This document shows positions 25,642 through 34,396 of a stretch of DNA of 64,000 nt, in pieces (position 1 is the first letter of the stretch; every line of letters begins with the position of its first letter). The notes under the pieces are model-generated. The model did not search any database. It was not told where the DNA came from and saw only the letters and a list, made by a program, of their open reading frames with translations. A program made the translations under genes and the position numbers. Origin of the DNA: SZUA-584 sp964441275 (GTDB lineage: Bacteria > Bacillota > Clostridia > Christensenellales > SZUA-584); contig CAYTUG010000008.1 of the NCBI GenBank assembly GCA_964441275.1, positions 1 to 64,000 of the forward strand. The letters are read 5' to 3'.

Positions 25642-26302
25642 CCCTTTTTATATATAGACGGTTATTTGAAATATAATCAGACACCGGACCCGGCACAAGA
25701 TTATCAATAGGTTTACTTTTTAAAATCAGCAAACGTATCAGTGAGGAAGAAATATCAGGTCCCAGCTCGAAAGAGAGATGAATTCTGTAACCGTATTTTT
25801 TGTTTAGCCTGTCAATGCAGTGCGTGATAAGCGCTTTTTCTTGACCGGGACGAAGTATGCAAATAAAATTGGTCAACACCATGATCCGTTCGATGCGTTT
25901 CCAGTTCTCAAGTTCAAACAGGGTATCCGTCCCTATTATATAATAGTATTCAATGCCCGGATTATCTTTTGCCAACATCTCTAAAGTATCCGCGGTGTAG
26001 GTTATGCCGCCCCGGTCTATTTCTGCCGTATTTATGCTAAAACGATTTTCATTGCAAATTGCGAGCCTTAACATTTCAACGCGATGATGCGGGGGAGCGA
26101 TATAGCCGCTCGGCTTATGAGGGGGAACCCCCAAAGGCAGAAAAACGATCTCTCCCAACATAAATTCGTACAGCGCAATATACGCCATGCTAATATGACC
26201 GTTGTGAACAGGGTTGAAACAGCCGCCTAATATCCCGACTCTTTTTTGTTTTTGCTGCAAACAGATTGTCTCAAAAGAGGAAAACTCCTCGTATGCGCGC
26301 AT
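25625..26302 (-). CDS. nadD: Nicotinate-nucleotide adenylyltransferase NadD
   Basis: This 225-residue enzyme transfers AMP to nicotinate mononucleotide in NAD synthesis. The nucleotidyltransferase motif GGCFNPVHNGHI is near residue 25, and PPHKPSGYI, YIIGTDTLFELENWKRI and the C-terminal ISSSLIR signature confirm NadD. The N-terminus is about 20 residues longer than many homologs, so the real start could be internal, but I see no better ribosome site. It is the first gene of the operon with yqeK and rsfS. Confidence 0.94.
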   Translation of the reverse strand: MRAYEEFSSFETICLQQKQKRVGILGGCFNPVHNGHISMAYIALYEFMLGEIVFLPLGVPPHKPSGYIAPPHHRVEMLRLAICNENRFSINTAEIDRGGITYTADTLEMLAKDNPGIEYYYIIGTDTLFELENWKRIERIMVLTNFICILRPGQEKALITHCIDRLNKKYGYRIHLSFELGPDISSSLIRLLILKSKPIDNLVPGPVSDYISNNRLYIKRDADAD

Positions 26303-26419
26303 GCCCGTTTCCTTTATTTTTTAATATTTATTATTATACAACAGCGCAAATCTTATAACAAGGTTGTGCAAGTATACAAAATAGTGTAATTGTCAATAAT
26401 TATTGAAGGAGGCCTTATC

Positions 26420-27277
26420 ATGAACTCAAAGGTGTATGGATATTATTTAAAAAAGGCATATGGCGGAAAAGCCGTTTTTGCGCGTTTTGTTGATTTTGTT
26501 ATGCTCAGGGCGTTTATATTTTTCGCACAGTTTTTTTTGTTTTTGCATTTGAGCAAATCTATTACTGCCGCATTGCTCATTTCCGGTTTTTTAACGGCTG
26601 CGGTTTGCATAATGTTGCACATACTAAAAGCAAATAGGATAAAAAGTTTCATACAAAAGGATATTGAAGATTTAAAAAGAAAGTGTTTGTTAGAAACAAT
26701 AACTTTGATGGATTATTATGAGTTTAAAGATTATATGAACAATCTTTTCATAGGCATGGATCAAATAAAAAAGGCTTCGTACGGTTTTTCCGCAAAAATG
26801 CAGGAGCAGTATATGTTTGTGCTGCACAACCATCCCGCAACTAAATGCGAAGCGGATTTTGTTCTAAACATTTTCCGGAACAACAAAGGCAAGAAAGTAA
26901 CCATAGTGGCTTTATCCGAATTTAGCGATTGCGCAAAATCGCTCGCTAAACAAATTGGCAATATAAATCTTATATCGGGAGAAGAAGTGTTAAAGTTAGC
27001 CGCAAATGCGAACATGCTGCCGGACGAACAAACGGCAAAGGCAAAGGCGGAAGAAGATATGGAACAAAATATAATTACATTATCAAAGATTAGGGATGCG
27101 GCTTTGAGCGGAACAAAGGTAAAAGCATATATTCTTTGCGGCATTACCGCGCTACTCTGGTCTCTTATCACCGGATTTAGGTTTTATTATCCTATTATAG
27201 GTTTAGGCTGTTTTGCGCTTGCATTTATATCACGCCGAAAGAGCCGCAGTTTAAAAGAAACGCCCGGCGTTTACTGA
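26420..27277 (+). CDS. Membrane protein with restriction-endonuclease-like central region
   Basis: This 285-residue protein has two transmembrane segments near the N-terminus (about 30-72) and a pair near the C-terminus (about 235-272). The cytosolic middle part has a weak Mrr/nuclease-like look (CEADFVLNIFRNNKGKKVTIVALS, split around the lysine pair), but I cannot see a complete active site, so no function is assigned. The start at 26420 is chosen because GGAGG lies 8 bases before it. It is a single gene between divergent nadD and the RNase Y gene. Confidence 0.6.
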   Translation: MNSKVYGYYLKKAYGGKAVFARFVDFVMLRAFIFFAQFFLFLHLSKSITAALLISGFLTAAVCIMLHILKANRIKSFIQKDIEDLKRKCLLETITLMDYYEFKDYMNNLFIGMDQIKKASYGFSAKMQEQYMFVLHNHPATKCEADFVLNIFRNNKGKKVTIVALSEFSDCAKSLAKQIGNINLISGEEVLKLAANANMLPDEQTAKAKAEEDMEQNIITLSKIRDAALSGTKVKAYILCGITALLWSLITGFRFYYPIIGLGCFALAFISRRKSRSLKETPGVY

Positions 27278-27278
27278 C

Positions 27279-27307
27279 TTGACAAAAGAGATTACAAATA
27301 ATAAAAT
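27279..27307 (+). promoter_or_regulatory. Sigma-70-type promoter upstream of rny
   Basis: TTGACA (27279-27284) and TAAAAT (27302-27307) are separated by exactly 17 bases. This promoter would give the RNase Y message an unusually long leader of nearly 190 bases. I see no recognisable riboswitch in that leader. Confidence 0.6.
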
Positions 27308-27504
27308 TGATTAAGATTTCTAATATGAGGAATTAGGTCTTTTTATATTCAAAATATATCCTTGTTTGAAATCATATAGATTACCGCAGTTGTAATCGTA
27401 AACGGATTATGATTTGTTAGGTGGTTGTGCAAATATACATATTTATCTACTATATAGCAGTATGTTTGCGATAAAACTTAATAGAAGGAGGTGCAGGACA
27501 CTCG

Positions 27505-29043
27505 GTGGAATTTTGGCATATAGTCCTGCCTCTTGCTGCTATAGTTATCGGCTTGTTTGTAGGGTACATTTACAGAAGAAACGTTGCAGAGGCTAAAGTA
27601 GGCAGGGCAGAAGAATCCGTCAGGCGTCTTGTGGCAGAAGCGCAAAAAAAAGCTGAAGCCGCAAAGAAAGAGACGGTGTTAGAAGCCAAAGAAGAAATCC
27701 ACACACTAAGGGTCGAATTTGACAAAGAATCCAAAGAAAGACGTAACGAGATCCAAAGAATTGAGAGAAGGTTAGCCCAACGTGAAGAAACATTAGATAA
27801 GAAGATATCAAATGTTGAAGCGAAGGAAGAACAAGCGGCTAAGAGCTTAACTGAAATTACAAAACGCAAAGAGGATATTGAAAAGGTGTTTACCAACCAG
27901 GTTGAACAGCTTGAAAAGATATCCGATATGACGGTTGACGAGGCAAAAGCTCTTTTGCTTGAAAAAGTTGAACAAGAAGCACGTCGGGATATGGCGTTAT
28001 ATGTTAGGGAGATCGAGCACCGCGCAAAAGAAGAAGCGGATAAGAAATCGCGCGAAATAATAAGCAGCGCGATACAAAAATACGCGGCCGATCATGTGGC
28101 TGAGAATACCGTGTCTGTTGTGGCGCTGCCCAATGACGAGATGAAGGGCAGGATAATAGGCAGGGAAGGGCGCAATATACGCGCTCTTGAAACGGCAACA
28201 GGTATAGATCTGATTATTGATGATACTCCCGAAGCCGTAATATTATCCGGTTTTGACCCAATCAGAAGGGAAGTTGCGCGCATTGCGCTTGAAAGGCTGA
28301 TAATCGACGGCAGAATACATCCGGCCCGCATTGAGGAAATGGTAAAAAAGGCGAGCAAGGATGTTGAAAAAGAAATCCGGGACGCGGGGGAGCAGGCCGC
28401 ATTTGACACAGGCATACACAATCTGCATCCCGAGATAGTAAAACTTTTGGGCAGGCTGAAATTTAGAACCAGCTACGGTCAGAATGTGCTTAAGCATTCG
28501 CTTGAGGTTGCGCATCTTTCCGCCATAATGGCGGCGGAGCTTGGCGCAAACGTCAAATTAGCAAAGCGCGGCGGATTGCTGCACGATATCGGAAAGGCCG
28601 TAGACCATGAAGTAGAAGGCCCTCATATACAAATAGGGGCGGATCTCGCTAAAAAATATCGTGAAAGCAGCGACGTGGTGCATTGCATACAGGCGCACCA
28701 TGGCGATATCGAAGCGCAGACGGTAGAAGCGGTGCTTGTGCAGTCGGCGGATGCGATATCGGCCGCAAGGCCGGGCGCAAGAAGGGAAACTCTCGAAAAT
28801 TACATAAAAAGGTTAGAGGCTTTGGAGGAAATCGCAAATTCGTTTTCGGGTGTCGACAAGTGCTATGCAATACAGGCAGGGCGTGAAGTTCGCATATTAG
28901 TTAAACCCGAAGATGTGGATGATGCAGGAATGCATCTTATGGCAAAAGACATCGTCAAAAAAATTGAGAAGGACCTTGACTATCCGGGACAGATAAAAGT
29001 AAATGTCATCCGAGAAACAAGGTCCATAGATTTTGCAAAATAA
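27505..29043 (+). CDS. rny: Ribonuclease Y
   Basis: This 512-residue membrane-anchored endoribonuclease starts mRNA decay in Firmicutes. The order is as expected: an N-terminal transmembrane helix (about 5-22), a long charged coiled coil (about 30-200), a KH domain (IIGREGRNIRALETATGI), an HD domain with HSLEVAHLS and LLHDIGKAVDHE, and the C-terminal YPGQIKVNVIRETR. The start is GTG 27505; GGAGG lies 13 bases upstream, slightly far. It has its own promoter and a strong terminator and so is likely monocistronic. Confidence 0.95.
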   Translation: MEFWHIVLPLAAIVIGLFVGYIYRRNVAEAKVGRAEESVRRLVAEAQKKAEAAKKETVLEAKEEIHTLRVEFDKESKERRNEIQRIERRLAQREETLDKKISNVEAKEEQAAKSLTEITKRKEDIEKVFTNQVEQLEKISDMTVDEAKALLLEKVEQEARRDMALYVREIEHRAKEEADKKSREIISSAIQKYAADHVAENTVSVVALPNDEMKGRIIGREGRNIRALETATGIDLIIDDTPEAVILSGFDPIRREVARIALERLIIDGRIHPARIEEMVKKASKDVEKEIRDAGEQAAFDTGIHNLHPEIVKLLGRLKFRTSYGQNVLKHSLEVAHLSAIMAAELGANVKLAKRGGLLHDIGKAVDHEVEGPHIQIGADLAKKYRESSDVVHCIQAHHGDIEAQTVEAVLVQSADAISAARPGARRETLENYIKRLEALEEIANSFSGVDKCYAIQAGREVRILVKPEDVDDAGMHLMAKDIVKKIEKDLDYPGQIKVNVIRETRSIDFAK

Positions 29044-29049
29044 CATTAA

Positions 29050-29076
29050 AAGAGCTGCGGAAAAGCGGCTCTTTTT
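29050..29076 (+). terminator. Rho-independent terminator after rny
   Basis: AGAGCTGC pairs with GCGGCTCT across a GGAAAA loop and is followed by TTTTTATT. The hairpin ends just before the dipeptidase start at 29095, so that gene may rely on read-through or its own weak promoter. Confidence 0.8.
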
Positions 29077-29094
29077 ATTGCAAGGCGGTATGAT

Positions 29095-30000
29095 ATGATT
29101 AAAATAGCGGATGCGCACTGTGATTTTCTATCATTTAACGTAATAAAAGATGACAAGACCCGGCTTTTTGATCATGCGGATTTAAACCGCTTTTTGCGGG
29201 GCGGCGTGGCGCTGCAGGTTTTTGCCGTGTGGACCCCGCCCGAACTTGAAAATGCCGCCGATATTTCTTTTTTGCAAATTGATTTTTTCAAAAAATTTAT
29301 TTTAGACAGCAACGGCAGAGCAATACTATGCACAGACAAAGCGCATTTTTTTAATACGCATGATGTTTTGGCCATAATAGCAATCGAAGGCGGCGCAAGC
29401 CTTGAGTGTAACCTGCAGGCAATTTATTGCGCATATGAGCAGGGGGCGCGCATGTTAAGCCTAACGTGGAATGAAGAGAACGATTTTGCTTTCGGATGCG
29501 AATACAATACTGGAGGCATAAAACCAAAAGGTTACAAAGCCATAGAGGTTTTAAACTCATTAAATATGGCTCTTGATTTATCTCATATTAACGAACAGGG
29601 TTTTTTTGAGGCTGTCGAGGCTTATAAAAGCGCTCCGTGCGCATCGCATTCTTGCGCTTATCATATATGCAAATCGCCGCGCAATTTGAAAGACGAGCAG
29701 ATTGCCGCTATAATAAACAGAAAAGGTTTTATAGGCATTAATTTTTATAACGATTTTTTAGGCGGGGATGACGTGCACAAAGTGTTAGAGCATGTCGAAC
29801 ATGTTCTCGGTTTGGGAGGGGGAGACGCGGTTGGTTTTGGCAGCGACTTTTGCGGCATTGACAAAACCCCGAAAAATCTAAATTCAGTCGCGGATTATCA
29901 GCTGCTACCCGAGGCCATGTCGCAGCGGGGTTACAGCGACGGGCTGATTAAAAAAATTTGTTATGGCAATTTTGCTTCATATATAATACAATTTTTATAG
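29095..30000 (+). CDS. Membrane dipeptidase-like peptidase (M19 family)
   Basis: This 301-residue protein is a member of the renal dipeptidase (M19) amidohydrolase family. The first metal motif is ADAHCDFL, where D-x-H is kept. Later ligands are in AIEGG (Glu), DLSHIN (His) and SHSCAYHIC (His), with VGFGSDFCG near the C-terminus. It lacks a signal peptide, so it should act in the cytosol on dipeptides, including those with a D-residue at the C-terminus. It precedes purB by 25 bp and may share a transcript with it. Confidence 0.88.
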   Translation: MIKIADAHCDFLSFNVIKDDKTRLFDHADLNRFLRGGVALQVFAVWTPPELENAADISFLQIDFFKKFILDSNGRAILCTDKAHFFNTHDVLAIIAIEGGASLECNLQAIYCAYEQGARMLSLTWNEENDFAFGCEYNTGGIKPKGYKAIEVLNSLNMALDLSHINEQGFFEAVEAYKSAPCASHSCAYHICKSPRNLKDEQIAAIINRKGFIGINFYNDFLGGDDVHKVLEHVEHVLGLGGGDAVGFGSDFCGIDKTPKNLNSVADYQLLPEAMSQRGYSDGLIKKICYGNFASYIIQFL

Positions 30001-30025
30001 TAACAACTGACAAGGCGGCAATTCA

Positions 30026-31456
30026 ATGAATGATATATACGAAAATCCGTTAATTACAAGATACGCGTCAAAAGAAATGGCGTCGGTATTCTCTGACGAG
30101 CAAAAGTTTAAGACTTGGCGCAAACTGTGGATTGTGCTTGCGCAATGCGAGCAAAGCTTAGGTTTGCCAATTACGGATGAACAGATTGCAGAGCTTGAGC
30201 TTTTTGCAAATGAAATTAACTTTGCCCAAGCAAAAGAACAAGAAAAAATATTAAGGCACGATGTTATGGCGCATATACACGCTTACGGTAAGCAATGCCC
30301 AAACGCCAAACCAATAATTCATTTAGGGGCAACAAGCTGTTATGTAGGCGATAATGCCGACCTTTTACTAATGTATAAAGCGGTTGAAATCATTGAAACA
30401 AAGCTTGTGTGCGTGATAGACAACATTGCAAAATTCGCCGAGCGGTATAAAGACTTGCCCACATTAGGGTTTACACATTTTCAGCCCGCCCAGCTTACAA
30501 CAGTGGGTAAAAGAGCAACTCTTTGGATGTACGATTTGCTGATAGATTTGCAAAATATTATCCAGATTAAAAAAGACTATCGCCTAAGGGGCGTAAAGGG
30601 CACAACAGGCACGGGCGCAAGCTTTCTTTCGCTTTTTGACGGAGACGAGGACAAAGTATCGGCGCTTGACAGAATGGTATGTAAAAAATTAGGTTTTAAA
30701 TCGTCGTTTCCGGTAACGGGACAAACCTATCCGAGAAAATTTGATACCGTTGTGTTAAACGCTCTCGCTCTTATAGCGCAAAGCGCTTATAAGTTTAGCA
30801 ACGATTTAAGATTGCTGCAAGGCATGAAAGAACTCGAAGAACCTTTTGAGAAATCCCAAGTCGGATCTTCCGCTATGGCGTACAAAAGAAACCCCATGCG
30901 CAGCGAAAGAATGGGGGCACTATGCCGGTTTGTGCTCTCCATGCCTATTAATTCTGCAATTACGGCGTCTACCCAATGGCTTGAGCGCACGCTTGACGAT
31001 TCGGCCAACAAGCGGTTAGTGATTCCGCAAAGCTTTCTTGCTGTTGATGCGGCGCTAAATTTATATCTGAACATAACAGACGGAATTGTGGTTTACGAAA
31101 ATGTTATAAACAAAAACATAATGAGAGAGCTTCCCTTTATGGCTACCGAGACGATTCTTATGGAGGCGGTAAAGCTTGGAGGAGACAGGCAGCAAATGCA
31201 CGAAACAATCAGAGCCTATTCAATGCAGGCGGCAGAGCGGATAAAAAGGTTTGGGCTGGATAACAACCTTTTAGATTTGATAAAGGCTGATTCTTCGTTT
31301 GGGCTTTCTCCTTTAAAAATAGACAGTCTTGTAGACCCTAAGAAATTTACCGGCTGCGCCGCCAAACAGACGCAATCGTTTTTGGACGAGCACGTAAAAC
31401 CTTTGCTCGTACAGTATGCAGATAAACTTGGCTTAAAGGCGCAGCTTCGGGTTTAA
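30026..31456 (+). CDS. purB: Adenylosuccinate lyase
   Basis: This 476-residue fumarase/aspartase-superfamily enzyme acts twice in purine synthesis, releasing fumarate from SAICAR and from adenylosuccinate. The superfamily signature GSSAMAYKRNPMRSER is clear near residue 285. GATSCYVGDNADL and LGFTHFQPAQLTTVGKR are the substrate-binding regions with the catalytic histidine. It starts at ATG 30026 after AAGGCGG. Its end is followed directly by IS200-derived sequence. Confidence 0.95.
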   Translation: MNDIYENPLITRYASKEMASVFSDEQKFKTWRKLWIVLAQCEQSLGLPITDEQIAELELFANEINFAQAKEQEKILRHDVMAHIHAYGKQCPNAKPIIHLGATSCYVGDNADLLLMYKAVEIIETKLVCVIDNIAKFAERYKDLPTLGFTHFQPAQLTTVGKRATLWMYDLLIDLQNIIQIKKDYRLRGVKGTTGTGASFLSLFDGDEDKVSALDRMVCKKLGFKSSFPVTGQTYPRKFDTVVLNALALIAQSAYKFSNDLRLLQGMKELEEPFEKSQVGSSAMAYKRNPMRSERMGALCRFVLSMPINSAITASTQWLERTLDDSANKRLVIPQSFLAVDAALNLYLNITDGIVVYENVINKNIMRELPFMATETILMEAVKLGGDRQQMHETIRAYSMQAAERIKRFGLDNNLLDLIKADSSFGLSPLKIDSLVDPKKFTGCAAKQTQSFLDEHVKPLLVQYADKLGLKAQLRV

Positions 31457-31460
31457 ATCA

Positions 31461-32153
31461 TGACCACCCGTAAAACGGGTGGCTTGCTCTGCCCCTATAA
31501 GGGGCCGTTACCGGCCAGCGCCTAAAGACGCTGGCTTTCACATACGTTCAAGACTCTATTGCCTTTGCCACTTTTGCCACTCCTGAAGGAGTATTCGTAA
31601 TACCAGCTACCCCTTAAAGGGGTCTTCGTACTCCTTTACGCTCAGTTTGTCTAAGGCTATATCTTGTTTTTCTTGTTCTGCTATGTATTTCTTGATTGTT
31701 GCTTCATTTAGTCCTACTGTGCTTACATAGTATCCTTCTGCCCAAAAGTGCCTGTTACCGAACTTGTATTTCAGATTTGCATGCTTGTCAAAAATCATCA
31801 GTGCACTTTTAAATACCCCATGAAACTTGATACACTTATCTTTGGAGGTATACTTACAAGCATATGGATATGGTCTGGCATAAGATACCCTTCAATTATC
31901 TATACTCCTTTATACCTGCACAACTGCTTAAGGATTTCCCGTATGGTCTGCTTGTATTGATTGTAAATAATTTTTCGTCTATACTTTGGAGTGAAGACTA
32001 TATGGTATTTGCACATTCATTTTGTGCGTGCCAAACTATGTGCTTTGTTTGCCATTAAATCACCTTTCGTTAATTTAGTAGCTTGAACAACTCTATTTTA
32101 ACGAAAAGGTGATTTTTTTGTATAACCCCTGTCGTGCACCCGCATAGCGGGTT
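31461..32153 (-). mobile_element. Decayed IS200/IS605-type insertion sequence
   Basis: The segment carries hairpin-forming subterminal ends typical of IS200/IS605 elements. Near the purB end are CCACCCGTAAAACGGGTGG and CCAGCGCCTAAAGACGCTGG. At the other end AATCACCTTTCGTT pairs with AACGAAAAGGTGATT, and ACCCGCATAGCGGGT forms a small hairpin. Between them lies a single tnpA pseudogene on the minus strand; no tnpB is present. Exact cleavage sites cannot be placed without other copies. Confidence 0.75.
31607..32055 (-). pseudogene. IS200/IS605 transposase TnpA pseudogene
   Basis: From ATG 32055 the frame reads MANKAHSLARTK, then a TGA where tryptophan is expected, then MCKYHIVFTPKYRRK. A TAG at 31902 interrupts the region before the histidine motif DHIHMLVS. 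Near 31807 several bases are missing after GYLK, shifting the frame. The final part reads NRHFWAEGYYVSTVGLNEAT, the TnpA C-terminus. Three lesions make it inactive, although the HxH metal motif is still readable. It would be a Y1 (HUH) transposase if intact. Confidence 0.85.
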
Positions 32154-32241
32154 CGGATTTGATTGCTTTGTCATTCACTACCAAAAAAGATGCATGCATT
32201 TCTATTCGATATTATCTATCACCTGCGGTAATATAGACAAT

Positions 32242-32475
32242 CGACTTTCGTACAAGTTGAACTCAATGGGCGAAGCGGAAATACAAGAGTTTTTACTCTA
32301 TCAACTAATCATAGGCAAATCATGTGGCACGGTCAATATCTACAACAGCGCTCTACGCTTTGTCTTTGGTAGTGTACTTGGGCGGACTCTAAACTGTCGT
32401 ATGATACCAAGAGGCCATTATCATCGGGAAATCCCAAACATCATAAGCCGAGATGAAATGGTTCGTTTTTTTTGA
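32242..32475 (+). pseudogene. Tyrosine-recombinase-type integrase fragment (N-terminal part only)
   Basis: The frame includes GEAEIQEFLLYQLIIGK, GTVNIYNSALRFVFG and REIPNIISRDEMVRFF before a stop at 32475. This matches the SAM-like core-binding domain of phage-type or IS91-associated integrases. The catalytic domain with the Arg-His-Arg-Tyr residues is entirely missing, and the 5' end merges with the IS200 end. The IS200 copy has probably inserted in or next to a dead recombinase gene. Confidence 0.7.
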
Positions 32476-32622
32476 CCGTTGACAATCTTCCCCAATCTGT
32501 AACAGATCATTTGACAATGTAGACAATTATGTGACAGCATGCTATAAAACATACCAAAAGTATGATAAAATGAAAATGCGAAATACTTTAACGCATCAAC
32601 GTGTTTATAGCGGGGGTATTAT

Positions 32623-33075
32623 ATGGTCGACATCAGATTGTTGCTAAACGAATTGCTTAAAAACTTATTTTTTAAAATACTGAGAATTCAAGAAAAAAGT
32701 GTTTCACTAAGCTCAAACGATGTTATCAGCAGAACGGAAATGCATAGTTTAGAGGTTATCCAGCAAGGACAAAATGTAACGTTAACCCTGTTGGCTGAAA
32801 AACTCGGTATAACGAAAGCCACGGCAAGCGTTTGCGTTTCCCGGCTTGTTAAAAAAGGCTATATTGTAAAAACGCAGCTTGAAGATGACAAGAGAAAAAA
32901 TGTTTTAAAGCTTAAAGAAAAGGGCGAGCATCTGTGCCAAAAACACGCAGTATTCCACGAGCAAATGATAGACAGTCTGCTTGCCGATTTTAAAATTTCC
33001 GAGTACCCGCAACTTTTAAAAGGTTTGGAAGCGTTATATCTGTTTTTCAACGATTTGGATAAAAAACTGCTCTGA
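32623..33075 (+). CDS. MarR-family transcriptional regulator
   Basis: This 150-residue protein has the MarR winged-helix layout: helix-turn-helix LTLLAEKLGITKATASVCVSR (split around the recognition helix) at about 52-72, and a wing with DDKRKNVLKLKEKG. Such dimers usually repress a nearby gene until a ligand binds. It stands 140 bp before the first L,D-transpeptidase gene in the same direction, so envelope genes are candidates for its control; no palindrome was convincing enough to call an operator. Confidence 0.87.
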   Translation: MVDIRLLLNELLKNLFFKILRIQEKSVSLSSNDVISRTEMHSLEVIQQGQNVTLTLLAEKLGITKATASVCVSRLVKKGYIVKTQLEDDKRKNVLKLKEKGEHLCQKHAVFHEQMIDSLLADFKISEYPQLLKGLEALYLFFNDLDKKLL

Positions 33076-33215
33076 ATACAAAACAAACCGGCGTTATAAG
33101 TTTTCATATTGCATTTTTGTATTATTTGTGACATTATATATTTTGTTTAACACACGAACAGCGCAAAATAATTATAAGCGATTTTGCTTAAAATTTTTAT
33201 ATTGAGGCGTTTAAG

Positions 33216-34283
33216 ATGAATAATTACAGATTTAGAAAAAGCAAATTACCTGCGGTGTTGGCGGCGATTCTCATTTTGGCAACGGTTGCGGCTGCTTTTG
33301 TTTTTGTGCCTAAACTGATTAATCAAAACAGCAATAATAACGCATCGGGCGATACGCTTTTGCCTTCACAAAGTGCGGAAAAAAGCCCCGCCTTAACCGC
33401 TACGCCAACGCCTACCGTAAGGCCGGCTTATATACCGATTTTAGAAGAGCTTACCGCGATACCCGAATACGACAAAATACAATTTACCAAGCAGTTCGAG
33501 AAAACGGAATACAACGAACAAGGAGCGCTGTCTGTGGAGTGGCAGCCTGTTTCCGGTATCGACTATTATGTTTTGTGCGTTACAGATGACGATAACAATA
33601 TTATTAGGAAAGAAATTTTATGGCCCGACACTTCGGATTGGGATTTCGCGGCATTTGAAGGCACGGGCTTGATGCTTCTTGCTTATAAAGACATGGGGCA
33701 AGATTCGATGGAAGATGATTTAATAGCTGAAGCGTTCTCGGCCAAAATAGAGCCTTTTTACTCAGAGCCGTCCGAGTCCAAAGATTATAAAATAATAGTG
33801 GATAAGGAAGACTGCACATTCGCAATTTTTGAGTTTGAGCAAAAGAGCGGCGATTTTACAAAGCTGATAGACCAGTTTCCTTGTGCGCTTGGAGGTCCCG
33901 CCACTCCGTCCGGTACTTTTAAAATAGGGGATAAAGGACAATGGAAAAGGTGGACGGACGAGCAGTATTCTCCGTACCATGCGCGTTTTGCAAGAAGAAA
34001 AACGGGAGGTGGCTTATACTTTCACGGTCCGGTATATACCGTCAAAAAACGCTTTGACACTCTTGCAACCGGCTCTTACGACGGCATAGGAAAGTCTAAA
34101 GCAACACATGGCTGCATACGCACTACGGTTGCGGGGGCAAAATGGATATACGACTATTGCAAAGCGGGTACGATAGTCGAGATTGTAAGCAGCACCGATT
34201 TAGTTACAAAAGTTATAAGGCCGGAAAGGGATCGCAATTTTCCCAGGTGGGACCCGACAGACCCTAACAAACCGGTGAAATAA
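33216..34283 (+). CDS. L,D-transpeptidase (YkuD) with N-terminal membrane anchor
   Basis: This 355-residue envelope protein has a transmembrane helix at about residues 11-31, a low-complexity linker, an Ig-like or fibronectin-like middle part and a C-terminal YkuD domain (about 190-330). The catalytic features are His270 in LYFHGP and Cys300 in KATHGCIRTT. It should form or edit 3-3 peptidoglycan cross-links or attach proteins, acting outside the membrane. A close paralog follows. Both middle regions share the IDYYVL / ADYYLL and YKDMGQD blocks, showing a tandem duplication. Confidence 0.9.
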   Translation: MNNYRFRKSKLPAVLAAILILATVAAAFVFVPKLINQNSNNNASGDTLLPSQSAEKSPALTATPTPTVRPAYIPILEELTAIPEYDKIQFTKQFEKTEYNEQGALSVEWQPVSGIDYYVLCVTDDDNNIIRKEILWPDTSDWDFAAFEGTGLMLLAYKDMGQDSMEDDLIAEAFSAKIEPFYSEPSESKDYKIIVDKEDCTFAIFEFEQKSGDFTKLIDQFPCALGGPATPSGTFKIGDKGQWKRWTDEQYSPYHARFARRKTGGGLYFHGPVYTVKKRFDTLATGSYDGIGKSKATHGCIRTTVAGAKWIYDYCKAGTIVEIVSSTDLVTKVIRPERDRNFPRWDPTDPNKPVK

Positions 34284-34396
34284 AAATTTTTTAAAAAAGA
34301 GAACCTTATATTATATACTTGCGCTTTTTAATTGGATATGACATTATATTTTAAATAGAATAATAAGGTGCATTTGTACTCATTGGAGCGTAAATA

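Noticed and set aside
27308..27504. Riboswitch in the long rny leader
   Set aside because: No known riboswitch core or terminator/antiterminator pair could be recognised by eye.
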